Shown here piece by piece: positions 35,600 to 46,290 of a stretch of DNA of 64,000 nucleotides (position 1 is the stretch's first letter; each line of letters begins with the position of its first letter). Below the pieces are notes generated by a model. That model saw nothing but the letters and a program-made list of their open reading frames with translations, was not told the DNA's origin and ran no database searches. Source of the stretch: Anastrepha obliqua (Eukaryota; Arthropoda; Insecta; Diptera; Tephritidae); assembly GCF_027943255.1 (NCBI RefSeq), contig NC_072894.1, positions 60,577,601 to 60,641,600 of the forward strand, in the 5' to 3' direction. The position numbers and the translations under genes are program-made.

Positions 35600-36256
35600 G
35601 GCGCACTCGCGCATCGGCACCCACGTCACTGTAGACAGTTAAAATTCCGAGGTTGTAAAAGACTTCGTTTATTTAGGAACCAGTATTAGCGCCGATAACA
35701 ATGTCAGCCTTGAAATCCAACGTAGAATCTCTCTTGCCAACAAGTGCTACTTTGGACTAAGTAGGCAACTGAGCAGTAAAATCCTCTCTCGACGAACAAA
35801 ACTAACACTCTACAAGACTCTCATCATGCCCGTCCTAACGTATGGCGCAGAAGCTTGGACGATGACAACATCCGATGAAGGGACACTTGGAGTGTTTGAG
35901 AGAAAGATTCTAAGATTTTTGGACCTTTGCACGTTGGCAACGGCGAATATCGCAGACGATGGAACGATGAGCTGTATGAGCTTTACCACGACAGCGGCTA
36001 CGTTGGCTGGGTCATATCATCCGAATGGATACAAACGCTCCGGCTTTGAAAGTATTCGGTGCGGCACCAGCTGGTGGTAGCAGAGGAAGAGGAAGGCTTC
36101 CTCTATGTTGGAAAGATCAGGTGGAGAAGCACTTGGATTCACTTGGTGTGTCCAATTGGCGCCGGTTAGCACGAGAAAGAAACGACTGGCGCGCTTTGTT
36201 AAGCTCGGCCAAAATCGCGTAAGCGGTTATCGCGCCAATTAAGAAGAAGAAGAAGA
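35600..36256 (+). pseudogene. RTE-like LINE 3' fragment with (AAG)n tail
   Basis: The frame reads 'ARIGTHVTVDS', 'FEVVKDFVYLGTSISADNNV', 'SLEIQRRISLANKCYFGLSR' and 'QLSSKILSRRTKLTLYKTLI'. It continues with 'MPVLTYGAEAWTMTTSDEGT', 'FERKILR' and 'NDELYELYHDSG', then a 'GRGRPRLPLCWKDQVEKHLD' basic tail and 'NWRRLARERNDWRALLSSAK' before the stop. These are the thumb and C-terminal domains of an RTE-like LINE. Frameshifts lie near 35915 and 36025. The 3' end GTTATCGCGCCAATTAAG runs into an AAG tail (36241-36256). Fragments of the same family lie at 15850, 18383, 37537 and 52620. Confidence 0.85.
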
Positions 36257-37535
36257 CCTTATGACTTCCTCCCTCTGAGAATTATTGCACGAAGTATTCT
36301 CTAAGAAGTATTTATTTATTCTGTCTATGAACTTACAATCTTTTAAACTAGCGTACAAAATTTAGCGAAGGTAATATATAAGATATATTTTTTATTATTA
36401 AAGTCAACCAAACATTAGTTCCTTAGTGATAAGATTAGCTACAGACAAATTCAAATAATTGTTTATTAAACTGCCTTAAAATCTATTTTGGAATATTTTC
36501 GATTGAGTTCAGCAAAGAACCAATTCACAAAATTTCTGCGTTGATAATGATCTGTTGGCTTCAATGCTTATATTAATTGAATTTTGTAAGGATGCAAAAG
36601 CAAATCCTTGTATACAATCCGCCAAATAGTCGATTAAGGAAAGCGTAATTGTTGAAAACGTCGGGATATCACAAATCTTGCCATATGTTGCTCAATAATT
36701 TTAAATCACTGCTCTATTGTGTAAGTATTCATGCTTAAATGGAAAGAATGTACTGCCAGCAAAAAAAATTGCAAAAAAATTCTCAAAAATCAATATGATT
36801 TTTGTTCGAAAAGCCCTTTTGCGATTTACAACTGGGAAAGAAGCCCACATGAATTTGTAAGCTAAATATAAATTGATAACGCGCGCAAAAGTTGGACGCA
36901 CATACATACATACGCAAACATGTGCATACATCTGCTCGTACGTGCATCAAGTGGCATAAATGCAGACGTGCTTGCCAAGTGTTTTCATTTATGGGCTTAT
37001 TATGGGTTTGTTGTTTGCTGTTGTATGTATAAAAGATATGTGTAATAGTTATTTTTTCATGTCATGGCACATGTAATGCATGCACTTTGTAGTTGAATAA
37101 TTAACAGTGGCACTTAAAAACCATAACATTTCAATTGACTGTTGCAGGGCAATGAAATACCAAGCTAAGTATATGCAGCACAAGCTTACAAGTTGTGATA
37201 AATGAGGCGCTATAAGAAATTAAATGAAAAAATGCAAAAACTGCTTCCAATGGGGTTGCGAATTGCAAGCATAACTTAAAACTTTTAATTTCTCAGTAAA
37301 TTGTATTATTTATTCATCACCAATACAGCGGGGCAGCATAGGGCCATTACAGCAATAGGCCGCTTTGCACTCCGAAGAGTTTTTCGCAAATAAAGCTGTT
37401 TAGCAATGTTCCTTTGGGCCAGCTGAGAGCTCTTTCAGAAAGAGACTGATTCAAATTTAATGATTTTCTTAGATAATATATATAAAAATGTAATTTTAAA
37501 TTCAAGCAAATTTGATAAACCAAAAATTTAAAACG
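36257..37535. other. AT-rich stretch, no gene seen
   Basis: No recognised element. A microsatellite-like TACATACATACG run lies near 36902-36915. Confidence 0.4.
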
Positions 37536-37536
37536 A

Positions 37537-37920
37537 GGCAATGAGTAGTAAAGTCCTCGCCTGACGAATAAGACTAACACTCTACAAGGCTCTCAACATG
37601 CCCGTACTAACGTATGGCGCAGAAGCTTAAACGCAATATACTAAGAGGCGTCCTTTGGAGTGTTTGAAAGAAAGATTCTGCGCAAGATTTTTGGACCTTT
37701 GCACGTTGGCAAGGGCGAGCATCGTAGGCGATGGAACAATGTATATATAAACGTTCCGGTTCTGGCGATAGCAGAGGGAAAAGAAGGCCTCCTCTGCATT
37801 GGAAAGATCAGGTGGAGAAGGACCTGGCTTTGGAGAGAAGAAAGAAACTCCAGGCGCGCTTTGTTAAACTCTACCAAAATCGTTTAAGCGGTTATCGCGC
37901 CAATCAAGAAAAGGAAAAAA
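37537..37920 (+). pseudogene. RTE-like LINE 3' fragment, same family as 35600-36256
   Basis: It begins at the block corresponding to 'LSSKVL' and continues 'TLYKALNMPVLTYGAEA'. 'VFERKILRKIFGPLHVGKGE' follows, then a shifted 'SRGKRRPPLHWKDQVEKDLA' and 'ARFVKLYQNR'. The 3' end GTTATCGCGCCAATCAAG leads into an impure AAG/GAAA tail. The 5' end is truncated. Frameshifts abolish coding. Confidence 0.8.
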
Positions 37921-38527
37921 AATTAAAAATTGTTTAAATAAAACAATAAAATTATGTATTGCAAATTATGTTTTGCATTGTATATTGGATAGAGACACAT
38001 TAAGATTTCCATTTTTTCATTTTAAAATGAGTGATACATCATGTTTCTAAATGATCTCTCAGTGGTCCCCAGAAAATTTTTCAAAAACCCCTATCTCGAA
38101 AACCGGAGCCAACAAATAAATTTATAAAACCTAAATTACAAATGCAAGGTCATCTTCAAAACTTTCGCTTAAATTTTGAGCTTGCGCCAGAGAACGAAAG
38201 ACAAGAAGCATTTCAATCACATTAAATTCAACTCGAAACATATAAAGGCGTTTCCAATAACAGGTGTCATCTATCGCTATCGAGAGATGATTAACGATTT
38301 TTTATGGCCGAAATTGGATGATTGATCTGGATAACGATTAAGACGCTACGCGCCACACAAGCAACGAAACCATTGATCTTTTACGGGAAAAGTTTTCGGA
38401 CCGTCTCTCGAAGAGGTGATCACAATCGGCCACCGAGATTTTGTGATTTAACAGCTTGTCACCATTTTCTGTGAGGCCACGTGAAAGAGAAGGTCTACGC
38501 CAACAGCCCAGGGTCGATTCAAGACCT

Positions 38528-40699
38528 TCTTCTTCTTCTTCTTAGCCTCACAGTCCGTGGTGGACCATAGCTTCATCAACAATTTTTCTCCACTTTATTC
38601 TATCCATGGCTACATCTCTCCAGTTGTGTACGTTCATTTGCTTAAGATCTGATTCGACGTCATCTAACCATCGCTTTCGTGGGCGTCCTCTTTTTCTTCC
38701 TCCAATTGGTGTTAAAATAAAAGCTTTCCTAGCATTTCGCTCTTTCGGCATGCGCAGTACGTGCCCAATCCATCTAATTCGTTGGGCTTTGATAAAACGT
38801 ATTATATTTTGTCCTTGAACGATTTCTTCGATTTCATTATTGTAGCGAATGCGGTAGCTGCCATCTATTGTTGCAACCGGACCATATATTTTCCTTATGA
38901 TACGTCTTTCGAAGCACATCAGCTGATGAATGTCATTTGTTTTCAGCGTCCATATTTCTGCACCATATGTAAGGACGGGTCGTATCAGTACTTTGTACAT
39001 TCTTATTTTCTGTGCTCTGGACAAATCTTTTGATTTAAATAGTTTTATGTTAACGTAGTAGGCGTTATTTGCAGCTTGGATTCTGTCGTTAATAGCTATC
39101 GCCGAATCTTTATCTGCTGATAGTTTAAAACCCAAGTATTTAAATTCAGTGATATTTTCGAAAGCAAAGTTGTTAATACTTAGGTCATCGCGTGTCGTGT
39201 TGTTGACTGACCGAATCATGTATTTGGTTTTCTCGGTATTTACGTGTAGTCCCAGAGCTTTTGCATCTTTATCAATACATTTAAAGACGCGTATAAGAGT
39301 GTTTCTATCTTTAGCCATAATAAGAATATCATCTGCGTAGGCACATATCTGAAAATCATTATTAAATAATGTTCCATTCGTGTTTATTTCTTTAACAGTC
39401 GTGTGTAGCATTAAATTGAATACTAAACATGACAATGCGTCTCCTTGTTTTACTCCGGATATGATTTCGAATGGGTCTGACAGGCTTCCTTGCACCAGTA
39501 CTTTACTTGTTGTGTTCGACAATGTACAGAGAATCAAATTAATTAACTTCAGAGGTATTCCAATTTTCTGAAAGCAGTATTTTATCCGTTTTCTATTTAT
39601 ACTGTCAAATGCCTGTTTGAAGTCAACAGAGAGGCAAAATATATCAATTTTATATTCGTAAAACTTTTCGAATATCTGGTGGACAGTAAAACCTTGATCA
39701 ATCGTTGAGCGGTTGTTTCTAAAACCACATTGGTAATCGTCTAGGATGTTCTCAGCATAAATATTCAGCCTTTCAAATAGAATGTTTGTAAATACTTTAT
39801 AACCTGTATTAAGTAAAGATATGCCTCTGTAATTTTGGCATTCAGTTTTATGTCCTTTTTTGTGTATAGGTACTATTATGCTTGATGCCCATCCAGTGGG
39901 TATTTCATTTGAATGCCATATTTGGCTTACTAAGGTAAATATTTGTTTATGTAGTTCATGTCCGCCATATTTCAGAAGTTCTGCGGGTATTCCATCTTCA
40001 CCACAGCTTTTATGGTTTTTAAGTTTTCTTATAGCCAATAGTACTTCGTCAAAGCTAGGTTCTTCAACATAGATTTCGGCCGTATGTACTACTTGTTCCT
40101 CCTTACTTGTATTATCGTAGTTTTCTTTGTTAAGTAGTTCGTTGAAATATTCTTTCCATCTATCTATTACTTGCTGTTTTTCGCTGATTATGGAACCATC
40201 CTTTGCTTTGCATATATTTGTTCGAGGTTGAAATGTTTTAGTCTGTTTTTTGATGTTCTGATACATAGCTCTGACATTTTTGTTTCTAAAATCGCTTTCA
40301 ATTTGTTCAATTTGCCGCTTCATGTAGGTTTTTTTCTTTTTTCGCATTATTTTCTTAGCTTCTTTTCTTTTGTTTACATAATATAATCTATTTGTACGTG
40401 TGTTTCTTTCCATATATTTTATTCTAGCTTCCTTTTTCGCATAATTAGCTACTCTGCATTCCTCATCATACCATTCGTTCATTACTGATCTCTTCTCTCC
40501 AATAGTATTCTTTGCGGATTTTATGATTGTAGCTTTCAGTTTATTCCATTGATCTTCAATATCTAATTCAGTTGAGTCATTATTTGTGCTATTTTCATTA
40601 AATAAAATGTTTTCAATCGCATATTTGTACTTTGCTTTCATATCTTCATTATTTATAAGTTCATCTGTATTCCACTTTAATTTTTTATAGCCTTTGTTG
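38528..40699 (-). mobile_element. 5'-truncated RTE-like LINE, young insertion
   Basis: TCAAGACCT occurs at 38519-38527 and 40700-40708, a perfect 9-bp target-site duplication. The 3' end is at the left: the stop codon lies only 20 bp from the junction, and the element ends in a (GAA)n tail (TTCTTCTTC on the plus strand at 38528-38542). The reading frame is open through to the 5' junction, so truncation occurred inside the ORF and removed the N-terminal endonuclease. Length is 2172 bp. It landed inside the transposon at 38245-40952, so it is younger than that element. Confidence 0.9.
38548..40641 (-). CDS. RTE-like LINE reverse transcriptase, uninterrupted 697-residue ORF
   Basis: This encodes the RT and C-terminal part of a LINE polyprotein, which would copy LINE RNA at a nicked target in the nucleus. 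From the first Met, residues 1-190 are the basic linker upstream of RT ('NEWYDEECRVANYAKKEAR'). RT spans about 195-480, with 'KLKNHKSCGEDGIPAELLKY', 'YRGISLLNTGYKVFTNIL', motif A 'SVDFKQAFD' (Asp340), 'GVKQGDALSCLVFNL' and motif C YADD (435-438). 'FKYLGFKLS' follows at 500. The C-terminal tail has 'LTYGAEIWTL', 'GHVLRM' and the basic GRKRGRPRKRW (647-657). The frame continues upstream of the first Met ('KLKWNTDELINNED') to the truncated end, so the listed start is not the native one. The endonuclease is missing, and as a 5'-truncated copy it probably lacks its promoter. Confidence 0.9.
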   Translation of the reverse strand: MKAKYKYAIENILFNENSTNNDSTELDIEDQWNKLKATIIKSAKNTIGEKRSVMNEWYDEECRVANYAKKEARIKYMERNTRTNRLYYVNKRKEAKKIMRKKKKTYMKRQIEQIESDFRNKNVRAMYQNIKKQTKTFQPRTNICKAKDGSIISEKQQVIDRWKEYFNELLNKENYDNTSKEEQVVHTAEIYVEEPSFDEVLLAIRKLKNHKSCGEDGIPAELLKYGGHELHKQIFTLVSQIWHSNEIPTGWASSIIVPIHKKGHKTECQNYRGISLLNTGYKVFTNILFERLNIYAENILDDYQCGFRNNRSTIDQGFTVHQIFEKFYEYKIDIFCLSVDFKQAFDSINRKRIKYCFQKIGIPLKLINLILCTLSNTTSKVLVQGSLSDPFEIISGVKQGDALSCLVFNLMLHTTVKEINTNGTLFNNDFQICAYADDILIMAKDRNTLIRVFKCIDKDAKALGLHVNTEKTKYMIRSVNNTTRDDLSINNFAFENITEFKYLGFKLSADKDSAIAINDRIQAANNAYYVNIKLFKSKDLSRAQKIRMYKVLIRPVLTYGAEIWTLKTNDIHQLMCFERRIIRKIYGPVATIDGSYRIRYNNEIEEIVQGQNIIRFIKAQRIRWIGHVLRMPKERNARKAFILTPIGGRKRGRPRKRWLDDVESDLKQMNVHNWRDVAMDRIKWRKIVDEAMVHHGL

Positions 40700-40954
40700 T
40701 CAAGACCTCAAGGATGGAATTCGTGAGACTATCGAGGACATAGGGTAGCCACTTTGCAATTCGGTTATGAACAATTTCATGAAAAGGATATTGTCCTGTA
40801 AGCGTGGTCGTGGTGGTCATTTGCCTGATGTTATTTTCCACTATTAACGGCATACCTTCCTCTTTATAATGAAATAAACATCCGATCATTTATATTAAAA
40901 AATAGCATTTTTCTTTGAATATCAAAATAACACCTCTTATTGGAAAACCCTTTA

Positions 40955-42040
40955 AGTACTTAGACTTGTAAAAACACCAAACTTGTGTGTATTTATTAGT
41001 TATTTAATACTCATAGTTGAATACTTTTATAATTATTTATTATTTTGAGATTTATTATTATTAAAATGAAGCTGTATTCGTAAGACTTTTAAGTCTTTTA
41101 AAATACATCAACTGTAAAAACAGCAACTATCGGCGTTTTCACCGTGCAAGCGCCACCACCTTTCGGTCGACTTGTCGGACTGACCTGCAGCGTGAACAAA
41201 AGGCGGACTAGCCTTACTCGATGAAGATTATTTTTTCAAATTCAAATTGTATTATTCAAAAACTCATACAAAACCTAAAATTTTAAAAATTTGTTTAACT
41301 AATATAACAAAATTTAAAGAAATGTACGCCTAAGTTTTGTTTTTGGTTTTTTTCTAAGGAAGTCGAACCTAAGTCAAACAGAAATTTTATGGCCAAACCC
41401 GAAGTTCGGCCATTCTTTAACTTGCAGAGTATAACCAACTTTACTTTTGACTTTTCAACAAAATTCTTAACACAATTTTTGAAATTTTAATTAGAGGCAC
41501 TCTAACACTACTGGACTCATAATAAAAGTAAAGGAAAAGATGCAATAAAAACAAAAAACTAATTATAAAAAATATTTCGTGATAAATTCGAATAACGCGG
41601 CTTGAAATATTGGAGAGAGAAAATGTAGAGAGAAAACATTTGATTCCTCTTTTAATTAGGTTCCTCTTGAATTCAGCATTAATACTCTAACGGTTTTTGG
41701 AGTTATAAATATTTCAATATTGGCTTTCAGAAATTTTAGAAAAAAGAAATTAAAAAAAAATGAGAAAATTTCTGCCCGCACCTAAATAAGATTCCACAAC
41801 ATGGGATTTATTTGCTTATACTCCTCTAAACAAAGAAAGAACAACTTCTTCGAACGGTGCTCCGCACGATATATAAAAATCATAATCGTGGTTAGTAAAA
41901 TCATGGCAGAGTGAACTAAGAAGAGATCTGCGATACCAAAAACGAAACATTCAGCTCGCTAACAGACTGAGTTTTATTGACCTCGGCAGAACCCGCAGCA
42001 AAGCAGTTTCCAGCAGCTCCAACACAAAAAGATCCATAAG
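40955..42040. other. AT-rich stretch, no gene seen
   Basis: A GC-richer island at 41130-41225 (AAGCGCCACCACCTTTCGGTCG) is of unknown nature. The remainder is AT-rich with no recognised element. Confidence 0.4.
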
Positions 42041-42044
42041 ATCA

Positions 42045-42305
42045 CTTTTTTGTCTCCCGATCAAGAAACTATAACCCAAATTGATCAATTTGCGGTGGAC
42101 AAACAAACGATTTCAATATGTTTGATATACCTACCTTCGACTCGAATCTTTGATTTGTTGTCGCAAATATCCATACATGCCTCTTTATATCCAAAAGTAT
42201 ATGGAAGGGTTAATGTCAGCATACTTAGGACTAAAACACAATAAGGCTGCAGGTGCTGACGAACTGCGGGTCGAAAGAAATGATTTGAGCGCTTAGTTGA
42301 TGCCA
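42045..42305 (+). pseudogene. RTE-like LINE remnant joining endonuclease and RT pieces
   Basis: At 42050 the frame reads 'LSPDQETITQIDQFAVDKQT', the 'SPDxxTxNQIDHxxID' end of an RTE-type endonuclease in which the Asp is part of the active site. From about 42198 another frame reads 'KYMEGLMSAYLGLKHNKAAG' then 'ADEL', the start of the RT domain ('LKNNKAAGxDGxPAEL'). The roughly 100 residues normally separating these pieces are mostly missing, so an internal deletion is implied. A SINE scrap follows at 42308. Confidence 0.6.
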
Positions 42306-42307
42306 GC

Positions 42308-42358
42308 CGGGCAACTACAACCTCGAAGTGTATTTCTGCAATGTAAGAGCTTCTCATT
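42308..42358 (+). repeat. SINE family S1 scrap
   Basis: 'CAACCTCGAAGTGTATTTCT' followed by 'GCAATGTAAGAGCTTCTCAT' matches the middle of the SINE body in plus orientation. Confidence 0.55.
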
Positions 42359-42966
42359 GGCGGCCATCTTGCCGCAAACAACAAACAAAGGGTATAAACG
42401 ACTATTATTATAAAAACTTCTCATACAAAATTTTCGATTTTTAGATATTTATGGAAAATTTTAATAATAAATCGCAGGGCACTGACCTAAAAATAATAAC
42501 ATTTCGCTAGAATTTAAACTCATTGCAATGAAACCGAAAAAGAAAATGTTGGCATTTTATGCAACGAAGAAAATAATAGCAATATATCTGCATTACCTTG
42601 ACGACTAATACATAGCACCCTAAATTTATTTTTTCGAAAATATGACAATCACTTTTCGGTATTTCACATAACTAATATTTATAAGTAAACCATGTTTTGC
42701 TACTCACAAAGCTATTAGCAATAAATGTGACATTAATAACTACATTATTATTGATGATGACGCCAAATAGTAAAAAATCAACAGCGAAAAATTGCAAATG
42801 ACCAGCTTCATAGTTTCCTACGTCAAAGCAAAGTCACATTAACACATAAAAATAAAAAGTATAAAAAAATGAAATATCAAACCATAAAAAATAAGCAAAA
42901 GATCAGTAACGTCAAACAAAAAATGCAAACGGCAAGTAATATCAATAAAGATAAATCGTATATATA

Positions 42967-44235
42967 CAGTCAGTCTAATAAAAGCGTGACAGCCATAACT
43001 TAGAAACCATTTGACCATTTCGATTCTGACAAACTGCACCGTAATATTAATTAATTATACGGAAATATTCCATAAAATGTGTAGTCACCACCGTTAGTTA
43101 TAATGGCTTCACATCTTCCAGTAATACTTTGTGTTAATTTCTGCGCAAGTTGCATATAGTTTTTCCGTAATCGTTTGACCTTACATATTTTTTTGTCTGA
43201 GTTTTGCTTAACCATTGCCCAAACATAATTACATTTGCAAGATCATCTATCAAAACCTCTGACTAAATTTTGAATTGGCATCAGTTGTTAAAGCCGAACC
43301 GAACCGAACCGAACCGAACTCTTTCAAGGGCCAAAGTAAGAAGCAAGCAATGATTTCTGCCCAATAGTTTTGACATCAGGCGATCCTGAAAGCCAATCCA
43401 ACATTTCAATACAATTTTGTTGTTTCTACTCTACGCACCTTCGGCTTCGATTCGTTACCTTCGGGATCGTTATCTTCTTGTATATTATAAGATAGCAAGC
43501 AGCTGAGAGTAATAATTCTGCAAACATCAAAACTGCATTCAAATAAATGACCAAACTCTTTTTCGGAAAAAGAACCTTAACGGGAAGTTTAACAGTTCGT
43601 TGAAGTTGTCGATTATGAGCAAAGATTCATCCATGGTGAAAGATTCATCCATGAATACTACGTCTGCCCAATTCCGTTCTGAATTTGCCTTAGCCCAGTC
43701 GTTTTTCAATTTGTGATATTTGTGCGTGTACATTTTTTCAACGTGCTCTATAGTTTGAGGCCTTTTGCATGAAAATATCCTCGAATCGTATATTTTGATA
43801 TATTAACACCACTTTTCCTTAAAACTGCTTCAGCTTCACGCAACGAGAAACTCAGCTTTCTCACAAATACATCAATGATGTTCTGTTCTTACTTTGAAGA
43901 GTTATTTTCTTTTAGATTCTCACCCGGAGAAGACGTCAACGTTTTTAACTTCTGTATAGGATTGCACACATTTATTTATGAAGCTCTTCGACTTTTGCAA
44001 ATATTTTCCTGTAGACGCACGCAAAATTTTTGGACCTTTAGGGTGTGTACATAGATACACTAGTTCAAGTCGTTTTTCATACAGGGAACTCATTTTGTAA
44101 TATCAACTTACGCTTTCTAAATTTCCCACAAAACTAACAAATTGAACAAGGCGTATCGCGAAGAGGATGCACCTATTTAGCAGCATTTAAATTTTTTTTG
44201 GAATTTTGCCGGTCACGCTTCTATTAAACAGACTG
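42967..44235 (-). mobile_element. Tc1-family element with both terminal repeats, degenerate
   Basis: Left end CAGTCAGTCTAATAAAAGCG and right end, read inward, CAGTCTGTTTAATAGAAGCG are well-matched inverted repeats, with TA at 42965-42966 and 44236-44237. Both read on into GTGAC. Minus-strand frames give Tc1-type transposase pieces. 'LREAEAVLRKSGVNISKYTI' with 'RRYFHAKGLKL' is the DNA-binding linker, near 43780-43840. 'YHKLKNDWAKANSERNWADV' followed by 'VFMDES' is the first catalytic Asp region, near 43640-43730. A 12-residue duplication (FTMDES / LTMDES type) disrupts this site, and the rest of the catalytic domain is lost. A (CCGAA)n run of five units lies at 43293-43320. At 1269 bp, its size is close to what I would expect for a full-length Tc1-like element, but the coding region is dead. 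Confidence 0.8.
43293..43320. repeat. (CCGAA)5 pentanucleotide repeat
   Basis: Five tandem CCGAA units lie inside the Tc1-family element. Confidence 0.85.
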
Positions 44236-44237
44236 TA

Positions 44238-45210
44238 TATACATGCATACGTACACACCTGTGGATGTATTGGTGTAAAATAAAATCCTACACTTCCTTA
44301 CAATTTGAGATTTAGTATATAAATTGTAAGTGAAACCATCACCGCATAACAACAACGCCTCAGAATTATTGGCGGCGCATACACCACTCCCGTCAGTTAG
44401 CAGCACATCCGCAAAAGCGCGCACATCTCAAGCCACACTCGCTCGCGCTGCATATGCATGCATGGATGTGATGCCAGTATCGTTTTTCAGCAAAAACAAT
44501 TCACGCTATTTCAGCTATTTGCATGATGATAATATTTATTTTTATATTTTTTAAATGCCAACTTTTTCAAAGTACTTACTCTTCTATTTTTCTTAGATTT
44601 TTTATCATTTATTTCTATACTCTTTTTTATACTCGTTCGTACGCGTATGTATGCTTGTCAGCCGCTATCAACTGCGCGTGCTCAAAACATTTGACGATTC
44701 TCACGCAGAGCAGCGCGCGTGCATGGCAATTTTAAACGCATCACTCATATAAGTACTACGTATTAACTTACATAAGCGAGTAGGCTGACATGATTAACAT
44801 TGCACTTAACTGCTATCGACCACCCACCATGCCGTTGCGAGCATTTGTACTATAAACGTATTTTGTTTTTGTTGTTGTATAGTAAGCTCAATTAAGTTAA
44901 GTTCAACTGTGGTCAGTTAGGCAAATATTACGTTGAGCTGAACTCAATTAAGTTAAGTTTAATTAATTATTAATAAACTATTTTAAGTCCAGTTGAAGGT
45001 AGGTAGGCCCACCTCTTTAATGTTGGTTTCCTTGCCGTGGTGGCGAGGCGTAAGTGATGCTTTAATCTTACTCGGAAAACTAACTTAACTGAACTAAGAG
45101 GGAAGTTACATAACCAAAGCCAACCAACTACTTCGATATCTCATCACATCCTCTCCTTTCCCCTTTAAATATTTCATAAAGAACTCGCGTTTAAATACTC
45201 TTAATTAAAT
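44238..45210. other. Unassigned; moderately GC-rich island at 44330-44470
   Basis: 44330-44470 is GC-richer and includes CCGTCAGTTAGCAGCAC (an initiator-like TCAGTT) and GCTCGCGCTGCATATGCATG. No coding sequence is convincing. Imperfect AATTAAGTTAAGTT repeats occur at 44885-44965. Confidence 0.3.
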
Positions 45211-45213
45211 TAT

Positions 45214-45612
45214 TGATTTGGGAGTGATCTTGCACCCCACTTTTCAGTTTCTTAGTCATTTGAATTTTTTTTTTTCATCGTCAAATCGTATTCTACACTT
45301 GCCTTCATTCTACGTTTTGCTTCCGATTTTACGGATCTATACACTTTGAAGTCACTATTTACTTCGCTCGTACGATCCAAGCTGATGTATGACGTCTTAA
45401 TTTGGAGGTCGTATCATCAATGCCACACCAGAGCACTTGAACGCATTCAAAAGAAATTTATTCGTTTTGCACTCAAATCTTTAAACTTCACTGATCCGAT
45501 TCCTTCATATAATGTGAAATGTACATTACTAAATTTAAAATCCTTACAAAGCAGAAGATGTATACTTTCACTCTACTTTGTTTTGGATATCATACATGTG
45601 ACAATTGACTAG
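45214..45612 (+). pseudogene. LINE reverse transcriptase C-terminal fragment
   Basis: Pieces read 'LGVILHPTFQFLSHL' (thumb motif LGVxLDxxLxFxxH), then 'MKSLFTSLVRSKLMYDVLIW'. They continue with 'RSYHQCHTRALERIQKKFIR' and 'FALKSLNFTDPIPSYNVKCT', then 'LLNLKSLQSRRCILSLYFVL' and 'DI'. This is the post-RT region found in many jockey/CR1-like LINEs ('SLVRPxLEYxSxIWxP...IExIQRRFxRFAL...LLxLxxLxxRR'). The last 88 codons are uninterrupted, but nothing upstream is intact. Confidence 0.8.
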
Positions 45613-45639
45613 CCTTTGTTCTCAGATTAAGTTAGGTTT

Positions 45640-46290
45640 TTGTAGCAGTCTATTTAGAACAGCAACTCCCTTAGATCATGTAGGTCCCAATGATCGGGAC
45701 ACATGCCACGACCATCGAGATGTTCTCTCTTGAGAGGTTGACCTTTTATAATCTATTTATGGCCAAATTAGCCTGGTTGTAACACAAGTATTTTCTTCTC
45801 TCCATGGCCTATTAGCTTCCTGGAGAATATTTCATTTTATCCTTTATTTGCACGTTGCCATAAGAATTCCAATATTGCCTCTGTTTTCAAGCAAAAGGAG
45901 GTTAGTACCTTTTCTGGCTTATCGGCCTTGCAATTTCCTTCCTTCTTTTTGTCCCGGTAGTCATATAAGACTGATCTTGAAAACGGTGATAATATCATTT
46001 AGAGCTGCCAGGCATTTCTGAGCAACCTTTGATCTTAGTATAACTGCCTCCATTGATTTGATGGCGACGTGGTTATCCGAGAAGATATTTATTGGAGTTT
46101 GTTACGGCGTGTATATTAAGGTACACGGCTACCTCCTTTATAACTAAGACTTCTGCTTGGTAGACGCTACAGTACTTCGGAAGGCGGACAGATGATTCTA
46201 GTCCTAATTCTTTTGAAAAAACTCCATAGCCTGCTTGATTTTCTAGCTTGGATCCATCCGTGTAAAAATTTATTTGCCCTCTTCTCCATG
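45640..46290 (-). pseudogene. LINE RNase H domain fragment
   Basis: The minus strand reads 'NFYTDGSKLENQAGYGVFSK', 'ELGLESSVRLPKYCSVYQAE' and 'VLVIKEVAVYL', then 'VAIKSMEAVILRSKVAQKCL' and 'AALND'. A broken 'LPGQKEG' and 'RKGTN' follow, and then a C-terminal segment with 'ERTSRWSWHVSRSLGP'. YTDGS and QAE carry the first catalytic acids of RNase H, and AIKS follows the second. Stops at several points show decay. The same family, in plus orientation, is at 28015-28410. Confidence 0.8.

Larger units (their letters stand above)
38245..40952 (+). mobile_element. Non-autonomous Tc1/mariner-type element, copy 2, split by LINE
   Basis: The ends are AAGGCGTTTCCAATAACAGG (left) and, read inward from the right, AAGGGTTTTCCAATAAGAGG. 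TA flanks both sides (38243-38244 and 40953-40954). Plus-strand reading of 38245-38518 plus 40709-40952 gives a transposase C-terminal half. It starts 'VIYRYREMINDFLWPKLDD', then a damaged DGAT-type region and 'EKFSDRLISRRGDHN'-like sequence. After the LINE comes 'DGIREAIEDIG' and the terminal 'RILSCKRGRGGHLPDVIFHY' in patched frames. Without the insertion it would be about 527 bp, longer than copy 1 at 2566-2987. The N-terminal half is absent. Confidence 0.85.

Noticed and set aside
38606..40386. Plus-strand ORFs across the LINE
   Set aside because: These are antisense shadows of the reverse transcriptase frame.
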